A stretch of DNA of 32,420 bases from Brasilonema sp. CT11 (GTDB lineage Bacteria > Cyanobacteriota > Cyanobacteriia > Cyanobacteriales > Nostocaceae): the NCBI RefSeq assembly GCF_017982655.1, contig NZ_JABXYX010000088.1:1-32420 (forward strand). Reading direction: 5' to 3'. Made by a program: the position numbers and the translations under genes. Shown one piece after another: positions 7,987 through 14,865 of this stretch. A model generated the notes under the pieces. The model had not been told where the DNA came from, searched no databases, and saw only the letters and a list, made by a program, of their open reading frames with translations. Position 1 is the first letter of the stretch. Every line of letters begins with the position of its first letter.

Positions 7987-8070
7987 AACCTCACCCTCGC
8001 TTTTTGCTACCTAAAAATCTTTCCCTCTCCTTACTAAGGAGAGGGATGCCCGGTAGGGCAGGGTGAGGTT
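7987..8070. repeat. 84-bp inverted-repeat element, family A copy 1
   Basis: Bounded by AACCTCACCCT (7987-7997) and AGGGTGAGGTT (8060-8070), with an internal hairpin CCCTCTCCTT-ACT-AAGGAGAGGG. A copy of the same length lies at 10496-10579, and a diverged reverse copy at 23762 onward. This is a MITE-like or REP-like unit; no transposase of its own is present. Confidence 0.85.
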
Positions 8071-8583
8071 CCGTAAGTCGCCAAGCCCCGCACCATCAAT
8101 GATTTTCGGTGCGTTAGGGCCTTCCGTCCATAACGCAACGCCAGATGCTACAACGGGGGTAACCCCCCTTCTTTCAAGGGTAGGTTTTTTGGAATCTCGA
8201 AAATAGTTGAGAAAATTCTCAGGTATTTAACGTAGTTTGGTCGTTTCAGGATTTAAGGGTCGGCTGAAATCGTCAAAAAATGACCAAATCCAAAATACCT
8301 ACCTTTGTAAGTAACCCCCCTTCGGGTTCACCAGTCGCCTACGGAGGGAAACCCTCCTGCAGCGCTGGATTCACCGCACCGCACTGGCTTCCCTACCTGA
8401 TTAAAGCTAATGTGAGGCACGATTTTCCGACTAGTGTGTACACCCTAGGTTGCTCCTCACCCGGAATTCACACCTAGCAGACTGTATGTAATATAGAATT
8501 ATTCACTTATCAAACAGAATTTCCTGCAACCGCGCCAACTATGGCAAGCGGAAAGTTGTTAAAACTTAAAATAAGCAACTATA
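8071..8583. repeat. Composite repeat region upstream of the TIR-GUN4 module
   Basis: No gene is supported. CAAGGGTAGGTTTTTTGG (8175-8192) and CCAAAATACCTACCTTTG (8290-8307) are inverted repeats matching at 16 of 18 positions and bound a 133-bp element, inside which TTTGGTC and GACCAAA also pair. On either side lie GC-rich pieces (CAACGCCAGATGCTACAACG, AACCCCCCTTCGGGTTC) related to the cluster at 30411-30687, which looks as if the 133-bp element was inserted into an older GC-rich repeat. Confidence 0.65.
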
Positions 8584-8607
8584 TATATAGTGACATATAT
8601 AGTGACA
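8584..8607 (+). promoter_or_regulatory. Two adjacent 12-bp direct repeats before the TIR-module start
   Basis: TATATAGTGACA occurs twice in tandem (8584-8595 and 8596-8607), ending eight bases before the ATG at 8616. It lies where a promoter or repressor site would be expected for the two-gene module. Function is inferred from position only. Confidence 0.4.
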
Positions 8608-8615
8608 ACAAACTC

Positions 8616-9120
8616 ATGCCTAGAATAGACCCCGCCAAACTAAAAAAAGTCTCTGTCAGCCTTCCCTTTGGCATCGGTTCCGCTGAATGGGAAGCCGATC
8701 CAACTGAACGTCGGGCTGCATGGTCGTTGTATGTTGAACTTGTTACCCGGATTGCTGTTCAACCTCTGGAAGTTGATGAAGGACTGTTGCGTGAGGCGCT
8801 GACATCTTTCATCTTTATATAGTCTGTTTGGCATAACACGGGAAGTCCTCAAACAAGCTGGACCAGATGTTGGTGCATCCCGCGAGTCAGTGGGAGGTGT
8901 TGCTATAGCCTTGCTGAATAAGGGTTTGCGTCCTTTTCTTGCCAAATGGCATCCACTGTTGCAGACATGGGAAGCACAGCGTCCTCCTCACCTGAGTCTA
9001 AAAGAGCATGAGCGCAATTGGTCGCAAGAAGCGAAATTGCGACATGAGTTGGAAGCGTTGAGAAGGGATTTGGAACAATATGCCAATGCATTGGCAATTA
9101 TTGCTGGTGTAGAACAGTAG
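8616..9120 (+). pseudogene. Small partner protein of the TIR-GUN4 gene, frameshifted by a 7-bp duplication
   Basis: The first frame starts at ATG 8616 (MPRIDPAKLKKVSVSLPFGI...) and stops at 8822 after LREALTSFIFI. The next frame continues SLFGITREVLKQAGPDVG and ends at 9120 with a predicted coiled coil (LRHELEALRRDLEQYANALA). The break is explained by CATCTTT occurring twice in a row (8803-8809, 8810-8816): with one copy the DNA reads EALTSLYSLFGITRE and gives one 165-residue protein. The second half is rich in helix formers. I cannot name the family. It lies 23 bp before the TIR-GUN4 start and is probably co-transcribed with it, so a regulatory, adaptor or immunity role is plausible but unproven. 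Either a recent pseudogene or a slippage-controlled switch in the off state. Confidence 0.75.
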
Positions 9121-9143
9121 TAGAGAAAAGCTGAGGTATGACG

Positions 9144-10091
9144 ATGTCCGAATATAAAGTGTTTCTTTGCCACAACAGTGAAGACAAGCCAGAGGTAAGA
9201 AAAATTAAGGATAAGCTACTGGTGCAAGGTATTGAAACCTGGATGGATGAGAAAAATCTCTATGGCTTTGACGATTGGAAGAAAAAGATAACAGAAAATA
9301 TTCCTCAAATGGATGCTGTTGCTGTATTCCTTGGTTCGTTAGGGTTTGGAGAGTGGCAAAAGTGGGAAATAACACGCACTGACGAAGAAATAAATGGGCC
9401 TAAACAGAACAAACTTCGCGCAGGATTGGTTATACTACCTAGTTGCAAACAAAAATTGCAAGAGATTCAGAATCAGTACTACAAAACACCGTATGGGTGG
9501 TTATTTAAGCATCACGTGGTTGATTTGCGCGAATCTAAAGCTCCAGTCCAAGAACTAATTCGAGCTATAACAGGAGAGGCGTGGGAGGTAGATGACCTCA
9601 GCAGTAAAGGTGATGTAGACTACACCCGATTGCGAGATTTACTAAAAGCAGAAAACTGGAAAAAAGCGCATCAAGAAACTGTCGATGTCATGTCCGAGGC
9701 AGCTGGTAGAGAACAAGACTTTGGGCTGGATATCCAATCCATCAAAAACTTTCCCTGCACTGACCTCCGCACAATTGACCAACTTTGGGTAAAATACAGT
9801 GGTGGGCGCTTTGGCTTTAGTGTGCAAAACCGCATTTGGGAAAGCGTGGGTAAAGACTACGAAAAGTTTGCCTTACGCGTGGGTTGGCGCTATGGAAAGC
9901 CTTTTAGTCCGTCTTTAGGTTTAAAGTCGTTTATGGCCCGCCCTAGTACAATGTTATTAACCTTCTCCACAAATGTCCCCCAGGGACATCTCCCTTGTGT
10001 TATCGGGACGGCATCGTTTGGGGGGGAAGCAGTTTGGGTGGGCAGTGAGTTCTCTGCTCTCGCGTCCAGACTTGTAAACTGTAACATATAA
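9144..10091 (+). CDS. TIR domain-GUN4 domain fusion protein
   Basis: About 315 residues. The N-terminal TIR domain (about residues 3-145) opens with YKVFLCHNSEDKPEVRKI and carries WQKWE, whose Glu fits the catalytic position of NAD-cleaving TIR domains. The C-terminal GUN4 domain (about 155-315) has the signature stretches IKNFPCTDLRTIDQLWVKYS, RFGFSVQNRIW, FSTNVPQGHLP and SLASRLVNCNI-like ending (here SALASRLVNCNI). GUN4 domains bind porphyrins such as protoporphyrin IX and, in the stand-alone protein, stimulate Mg-chelatase. The fusion suggests a porphyrin-sensing or other ligand-sensing effector that degrades NAD, perhaps in defence; this is inference. ATG 9144 is chosen over 9138 because GAGG lies seven bases before it. 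The preceding partner gene is frameshifted. Confidence 0.85.
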   Translation: MSEYKVFLCHNSEDKPEVRKIKDKLLVQGIETWMDEKNLYGFDDWKKKITENIPQMDAVAVFLGSLGFGEWQKWEITRTDEEINGPKQNKLRAGLVILPSCKQKLQEIQNQYYKTPYGWLFKHHVVDLRESKAPVQELIRAITGEAWEVDDLSSKGDVDYTRLRDLLKAENWKKAHQETVDVMSEAAGREQDFGLDIQSIKNFPCTDLRTIDQLWVKYSGGRFGFSVQNRIWESVGKDYEKFALRVGWRYGKPFSPSLGLKSFMARPSTMLLTFSTNVPQGHLPCVIGTASFGGEAVWVGSEFSALASRLVNCNI

Positions 10092-10151
10092 GGCTTACAC
10101 AGAATTGTAAAGATTCGCAAACAAGTGATTTTCCACGAAGTATTGCGGTTT

Positions 10152-10307
10152 CTACGTTTTCGTTACCTGGCACTGTATCCAATTTGGATCTTCTTCTTGT
10201 GCTTGTAGTACGATGCTGGCGAATTGTGGGTTATAACAATTCGCGAAGATAAACTTGCACGCTACTTCTTCTATTTCTTGGTTCGTTGCTTCCCAGTCAT
10301 TTTGCAT
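10152..10307 (-). CDS. Small hypothetical protein, 51 residues, next to an antitoxin remnant
   Basis: ATG at 10305-10307 opens a minus-strand frame reading MQNDWEATNQEIEEVACKFI... and ending at 10152. The composition is protein-like (acidic N-terminus, mixed Cys, Trp, Tyr). It begins eight bases after the stop of the XRE-type fragment (10316-10378), an operon-like spacing, so it was probably the last gene of that operon. No family is recognised. Confidence 0.45.
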   Translation of the reverse strand: MQNDWEATNQEIEEVACKFIFANCYNPQFASIVLQAQEEDPNWIQCQVTKT

Positions 10308-10315
10308 CTACGCAC

Positions 10316-10378
10316 TTATTGAATTTCTACATAAAGTTTCTTCCCCAAGGCATTTGCATATTTTTCTAAAGTAGAGAT
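10316..10378 (-). pseudogene. C-terminal remnant of a HigA/XRE-type antitoxin
   Basis: The minus strand encodes ISTLEKYANALGKKLYVEIQ followed by a stop. This is the characteristic end of HigA-like helix-turn-helix antitoxins (final helix, then a beta strand). The rest of the gene is missing: directly upstream begins the inverted-repeat element at 10380-10466. The toxin gene is not in view. Confidence 0.55.
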
Positions 10379-10379
10379 A

Positions 10380-10466
10380 TGTCATTGCGAGCGCAACGAA
10401 GACAAGCGTTACAATCGCAAGGGCTGGAGATTGCTTCACTGCGCGATCGCTACGTTCGCAATGACA
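10380..10466. repeat. 87-bp inverted-repeat element with 11-bp ends
   Basis: TGTCATTGCGA (10380-10390) and TCGCAATGACA (10456-10466) are perfect terminal inverted repeats. The interior includes a HIP1 octamer. The element abuts the broken antitoxin gene. A related end, TGTCATTGCG, opens the cluster at 352. Confidence 0.8.
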
Positions 10467-10495
10467 GGCATTCAAGCGGACATGATATGACTCAA

Positions 10496-10579
10496 AACCT
10501 CACCCTCGCTTGAATCGGCGCTAAAATCTTTCCCTCTCCTTACTAAGGAGAGGGATGCCCGATAGGGCAGGGTGAGGTT
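10496..10579. repeat. 84-bp inverted-repeat element, family A copy 2
   Basis: Same ends (AACCTCACCCT, AGGGTGAGGTT), same length and same internal hairpin as 7987-8070. The left interior between about 10507 and 10527 differs, so variation is concentrated in the spacer. Confidence 0.85.
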
Positions 10580-10903
10580 CAACTCTCACTTCATTGCCAG
10601 ACAGTCGGAACCCCAAAATCCAGAAAAAACCAACCTATCTTAACCAGGAGATCAAATATACAGCTTGAGTTGTGTCCCAGCAAATCCGCACATAGTCTTA
10701 TGTTGTTTACAACCAAACTATGACTTCTGTTAGAAGAATAATTGCGTTTTTACAGCTAGTCTTGACTTATATTCAGGACGGCTCATTCGCTTGAAGATAG
10801 GTTGATTTTGACTCCTTTTCCGGAGCCAACCTGTGATTGAGGCGAGTTTGCTCAGGTTCTGAAACTGTAAAAAGTGTTGAAAATTAACGAATGGAGTCTT
10901 GTA
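10580..10903. repeat. Intergenic stretch with an 11-bp inverted repeat
   Basis: CAACCTATCTT (10631-10641) and AAGATAGGTTG (10794-10804) form a perfect inverted repeat about 150 bp apart, possibly another small element. The remainder (10805-10903) is leader for the next gene, with GGAG eight bases before its ATG. No gene is seen in between. Confidence 0.4.
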
Positions 10904-11254
10904 ATGATAAATTTGATTTCTAAGGCATTTGCTCAGATCAATTCTCTATTTAACCAACTTCAGGTAAAACGTTTTTTCGCTGTAGTCCTAGCTGGGTTGC
11001 TAGTGCTGACAACAAATGTTACTAATGAGAGTAGTGACAAAAACTTAACCAACAGAGTTAACCAAGCCCTAGAGCGGAACTCTTCCGACAGACCGCAAAC
11101 AGTAGGAGAATGGTTTAAAGAAGCTCGCGAAACTGAAGGTGCTCCTGGTGAACGCGCCAAAAGAATTGCCGGACAATCAGGAGAAGCTGTAAAAGACTTG
11201 GGTAAGGTGTACCCAGATACTGCTGAAAGAACTGCTGACAGTATAAAGGACTAG
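10904..11254 (+). CDS. Small membrane-anchored protein, cyanobacterial low-temperature-induced type
   Basis: 116 residues. An N-terminal segment with one hydrophobic helix (FFAVVLAGLLVLTTNV, about residues 24-39) is followed by a hydrophilic tail with the conserved phrases RPQTVGEWFKEARETEGAPG and YPDTAERTADSIKD. This layout matches small cyanobacterial proteins annotated as low-temperature-induced; their biochemical function is unknown. The ATG at 10904 is preferred because GGAG precedes it; a longer TTG-started form is unlikely. A strong stem-loop with a T run lies about 57 bp downstream. Confidence 0.75.
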   Translation: MINLISKAFAQINSLFNQLQVKRFFAVVLAGLLVLTTNVTNESSDKNLTNRVNQALERNSSDRPQTVGEWFKEARETEGAPGERAKRIAGQSGEAVKDLGKVYPDTAERTADSIKD

Positions 11255-11310
11255 TATAAAGGACAAAACAAACTAGGCAGATAAACGGGTAAACAGAGAT
11301 TTTAGAAGAC

Positions 11311-11358
11311 AGGTGACAGGGTACAGGCAAACTGTAACCTGTCACCTATTGCTTTTTT
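11311..11358 (+). terminator. Long stem-loop with T run after the low-temperature-type gene
   Basis: The left arm (11311-11326, AGGTGACAGGGTACAG) pairs with the right arm (11332-11347) at 15 of 16 positions around a GCAAA loop, followed by ATTGC and six T. It may also be a repeat of the GGTGACA heptamer type. Confidence 0.7.
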
Positions 11359-11359
11359 A

Positions 11360-11390
11360 CAGTTACCAGTTATCAGTTATCAGTTATCAG
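11360..11390. repeat. CAGTTAT heptanucleotide repeat, second locus
   Basis: CAGTTAC followed by three CAGTTAT copies and CAG; both loci are followed by a GGAAACGGAC phrase and then TCCACCCC, so a larger composite unit has been copied. Confidence 0.9.
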
Positions 11391-11415
11391 GAGGAAACGG
11401 ACTCGTCCACCCCAA

Positions 11416-11546
11416 ATACGGTTCGGTTAAGGAGGTTATCTCAAAGGAGATCCCCCCAACCCCCCTTAAAAAGGGGGGCTATCTTATCCATTTACCCCCT
11501 TTTTAAGGGGGTCGCCGCAGGCGGGGGGATCTTATCCGAACCGTAT
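11416..11546. repeat. 131-bp inverted-repeat element with nested poly-C/G hairpins
   Basis: ATACGGTTCGG (11416-11426) and CCGAACCGTAT (11536-11546) are perfect terminal inverted repeats. Inside are CCCCCCTTAAAAAGGGGGG and CCCCCTTTTTAAGGGGG hairpins. MITE-like; the flanking sequence TCCACCCC occurs on both sides. Confidence 0.8.
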
Positions 11547-11571
11547 AGCGTCCACCCCTTGTTCACTGTTC

Positions 11572-11664
11572 ACTGCGATGCACTGAGCTTGTCGAAGTGT
11601 TTACTGCGATGCACTGAGCTTGTCGAAGTGTTCACTGCGATGCACTGAGCTTGTCGAAGTGTTC
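11572..11664. repeat. 31-bp tandem repeat, three copies
   Basis: The unit ACTGCGATGCACTGAGCTTG plus TCGAAGTGTTC recurs with a period of 31 bp, with one base change between copies. It runs up to the stop codon of the R3H gene on the minus strand. The core, GAGCTTGTCGAAGTG, is a widespread bacterial interspersed motif. Confidence 0.9.
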
Positions 11665-11670
11665 ACTGTT

Positions 11671-13416
11671 TTAAGCTGGATAAATCCGCAAACGCCGATT
11701 TGGTTCTTCCCCAAAGCTATTAGATTTCAGCCGATAGTGTTCTACCAACTCGTGCTGCATTTTCCGCACTTGAGGAGAACGGGGCAATAATTCGACTGGC
11801 TGTCCTTTGGGAATCACGATTTGCTCTACAGCAAGTCTTGCTTCTTCCAGCGCGTCCATTTCATCATCACTGGCGCTGTGGAGAAACAGTTGCATTTCGC
11901 GATCGTCGTTAACTTCCGGATCGTCCATATTCAGCAACCGCCGCAAGCCTCGGGTAATCTGCGGTAGGGTGCTGGACTTGATCATATGAATTGGTATTTG
12001 ACGTGCTCTAGCCATTTGCCTTAGTTTGGCGTGGTTTTTGACGTGCGATCGCAACGCCAATATAGCATCAGCACTATCAAGATCTTTTGTCAATGCCACT
12101 GGTAAAGAAAGAACCCCAACTACCTGTTCCAATTGGCTGCGGCTAACGCCATAGGGATATACGTGCAGTGGCAAATCTTCGCCGTTAGGTCCTGCATGTC
12201 TAGTAGTGGTGGAGTCGAAATCAAAGCCATCAAAACCGTTAAAGGATTCATCGAGTAAGCGGTCAAACTCACTAACTCCAGAACTCTTTTGGCTTTGTTG
12301 ACCAGACAATGTCGGTAGGGGTATCATTTGCCCAGTTGCACGCCAGCCGTTTGTCTGTCGTGCTGGTGCTGGGAAAGATTCTTCTCCCCCGAGTGTTTGT
12401 CCACGACCGTTGATTGCGGTAAGCTGACGAGTGACGTTCACATTGCCATTGTCATCCACAGTTCTGACTTGCGGACTAGGCTGACGCCCCCGTAGGAGAG
12501 TATCAACTGTGTCAGCGACGCTGTCGTGAACTACCCAGCGTTGCCGTTCTAACATTTCCACGGCAATCTCGAAAGTGGGAGGTGCTTTGCGTTCTAAAAC
12601 TGTCTTTTGAGTTCCTCGCCGTCTGGCTTCATCGTCTCCCAGTGTCACAGCCTGGATACCACCAACCAAGTCAGCAAGCGTCGGATTTTTGATCAGGTTT
12701 TCAATCTGATTACCATGAGCAGTTCCTACCAACTGGACACCTCGTTCGGCAATAGTACGAGCTGCTAAGGCTTCCAGTTCTGTACCAATTTCATCAATAA
12801 CGATGACTTCTGGCATATGGTTTTCCACAGCTTCAATCATCACTTGATGCTGTTGTTCTGGATGAGCCACTTGCATCCGCCGTGAGCGACCGATCGCGGG
12901 GTGGGCAACGTCACCATCTCCGGCGATTTCGTTAGAAGTGTCAATGATCACTACTCGCTTTTGGAAATCATCCGCTAAAACACGGGCAATCTCCCGTAGT
13001 GCAGTGGTTTTACCCACACCAGGGCGTCCTAGCATGAGAATTGATTTTCCAGTTTCTACCAAATCGCGGATCATGCCAATTGTGCCGAATATTGCCCGAC
13101 CAACACGACAGGTTAAGCCGATAATCTTACCACTGCGGTTGCGGATGGCACTAATCCTGTGCAGGGTTTGCTCAATTCCTGCTCGATTATCCGCGCCAAA
13201 GGTTCCCACTCTCTTGATGCAATCATCTATCTGTTCTTGCGTAACAGGTGTTTCGCCCAGATACTCTGCTTGATTGGGAAAGCGAGCTTCAGGACGACGA
13301 CCCAAATCCAAGACCACTTCTACTAGGCTATCTCGTTGAGGATGCTTTTCTAGTATCTGCTGCAAATCTTGGGGTAAAATGTCCAACAATTTTTGAAGAT
13401 CGTCTTTAATCGTCAT
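11671..13416 (-). CDS. R3H-domain AAA-type ATPase (Ycf45-like)
   Basis: 581 residues. A SpoIIIAA-like AAA domain carries Walker A GRPGVGKTT (about 130-138), IIDTSNEIAGDGD, and Walker B VIVIDEIG (204-211). After a low-complexity linker (about 320-395) comes a second domain and, near the C-terminus (about 510-575), an R3H-type single-strand nucleic-acid-binding segment. Orthologues are found across cyanobacteria and in some plastids as ycf45. A role in binding RNA or single-stranded DNA is likely; the exact process is unknown. ldpA lies 107 bp upstream on the same strand and may be co-transcribed. Confidence 0.88.
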   Translation of the reverse strand: MTIKDDLQKLLDILPQDLQQILEKHPQRDSLVEVVLDLGRRPEARFPNQAEYLGETPVTQEQIDDCIKRVGTFGADNRAGIEQTLHRISAIRNRSGKIIGLTCRVGRAIFGTIGMIRDLVETGKSILMLGRPGVGKTTALREIARVLADDFQKRVVIIDTSNEIAGDGDVAHPAIGRSRRMQVAHPEQQHQVMIEAVENHMPEVIVIDEIGTELEALAARTIAERGVQLVGTAHGNQIENLIKNPTLADLVGGIQAVTLGDDEARRRGTQKTVLERKAPPTFEIAVEMLERQRWVVHDSVADTVDTLLRGRQPSPQVRTVDDNGNVNVTRQLTAINGRGQTLGGEESFPAPARQTNGWRATGQMIPLPTLSGQQSQKSSGVSEFDRLLDESFNGFDGFDFDSTTTRHAGPNGEDLPLHVYPYGVSRSQLEQVVGVLSLPVALTKDLDSADAILALRSHVKNHAKLRQMARARQIPIHMIKSSTLPQITRGLRRLLNMDDPEVNDDREMQLFLHSASDDEMDALEEARLAVEQIVIPKGQPVELLPRSPQVRKMQHELVEHYRLKSNSFGEEPNRRLRIYPA

Positions 13417-13523
13417 GCTTTTTATGGTGACGTTTTTTAGAGATACTTGGACACTTGTAGTACGAGGAGGATCACCCCGCCACCAGAAAGTGTCCGCAAC
13501 GCGCGAATCGGGAACAGTGTTCC

Positions 13524-14645
13524 CTACTGCTGTGACTTGAGCTGGGAAACGAGAGAATGTGCAAGCGAAACCGCTTGAGCGAGCAATTCTGGTTCTTCTT
13601 CTAAGCGGACAGTTGTTTTAAGACAAGCATTTTTCACCTCCCTTGCTTCTAATTGCTCAAGAATTGGTGACAGTAGTACCCGGGCGTAACTACCGTAAGC
13701 GATACCAGCAATGGAAGAGGACGAAGAGGACGAAGAGGAATAAGCTTCCCCCGCTCTCTTCAGAAGATCCATTGCCTTCAACTTGGCAACAGTGTAGCTG
13801 TTGGTTCCACCAGCTAATTGCACATATCCCGGTAATTTAGCTGCCAAGACTTTTTGCCCTAATTTTACGGCGGCCTGAGTGGTACCATCACCAATATCCC
13901 CACTCATCGGACGACCGTCAGTCTGCCAAATTAAAGCACACGGTATGGGGGCAATTACGTTATAAAGGGCGTGAAGATAGTCAATCAGACCGTCTCCATC
14001 TGGACAACTGATGGCGACTAACTTCAAACGATCAACCCAAGGTAAAATCGCTTGCCACAATCTTTTAAATTCTGTCAAACGCCCAACATTTGTATGAATT
14101 TCTACGGCATCTACTCCTGATGACAGGATCAATGGTGCGATCGCTCCTGGCGTTGATACATATGATCTTGTATAAATTATATTGTATGGACAAACGGGTA
14201 TGCAACGACCACACCCGTAGCATTTTTGTGATATAATCCCTGATGATTCGTTTTTTATACTATTAAAAACAATTGCTTGGGCTGGACAAATCCTTTCACA
14301 TGGTCTATCACATTCCTTGGGGCATTCTGTAGAATTAAACTCAGCTTTGCGGAAATGTGGATCTTCCCCGTCGTTGAGACTAACCATCAACAGGGGAGAC
14401 CTTCCAGGCAAGCCAAATCCTTGCTGCCCAGCAACCTCTGATAAGGCAGAGGCAGCTTGCAGCCCATCTTTGGCTGCGGCAATAACAGCTGGATCAGCCG
14501 CAACATCTATGCAGTCAGCGCCAGCCAAAGTGTAGGCTAGTGTTAAACTTCTAACCGCAGGCAGATGTTGGTAGCTGGCCCCGCAGATGAGCTTGAACCA
14601 GTGACCTTGTTTGAGGGATCGTAAAGGGTTTAACAGATGAGTCAC
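13524..14645 (-). CDS. ldpA: LdpA, Fe-S protein of the circadian input pathway
   Basis: 373 residues. Two ferredoxin-like 4Fe-4S motifs are visible: C108, C112, C116, C120 (CPKECDRPCERICP) and C142, C145, C148, C152 (CYGCGRCIPVCP), followed by a TIM-barrel-like C-terminal domain. In Synechococcus LdpA senses redox state and adjusts clock period in response to light. Residues 303-311 are nine consecutive Ser coded by a 9-bp tandem repeat, TCCTCTTCG, which looks like a local expansion. The start is the GTG at 14645, which gives the conserved-looking opening MTHLLNPLRSLKQGHWFKLI. The R3H ATPase gene follows on the same strand. Confidence 0.85.
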   Translation of the reverse strand: MTHLLNPLRSLKQGHWFKLICGASYQHLPAVRSLTLAYTLAGADCIDVAADPAVIAAAKDGLQAASALSEVAGQQGFGLPGRSPLLMVSLNDGEDPHFRKAEFNSTECPKECDRPCERICPAQAIVFNSIKNESSGIISQKCYGCGRCIPVCPYNIIYTRSYVSTPGAIAPLILSSGVDAVEIHTNVGRLTEFKRLWQAILPWVDRLKLVAISCPDGDGLIDYLHALYNVIAPIPCALIWQTDGRPMSGDIGDGTTQAAVKLGQKVLAAKLPGYVQLAGGTNSYTVAKLKAMDLLKRAGEAYSSSSSSSSSIAGIAYGSYARVLLSPILEQLEAREVKNACLKTTVRLEEEPELLAQAVSLAHSLVSQLKSQQ

Positions 14646-14865
14646 ATCTCTATTATGCTATGGGACGGAAAAATGTAAGAGGTGGCTCACAAAAGTTTTG
14701 ATGATTATTTTTTTCTATTTCAATGAAGAAAACTCTTGTTTTCAAGTCTTGCGTAAGATTTTGTTGAGAAGCTGTATTTTGGGAGTTTGATGACGATATT
14801 GGTTGTGTTGTGAAGGGCTGAGCAGTTGAACAGGTTAATTGTATTTATAATCACCCAGTAGTTGA

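Noticed and set aside
11572-11664. Three 31-bp repeats as a CRISPR array
   Set aside because: The copies are directly adjacent with no unique spacers.
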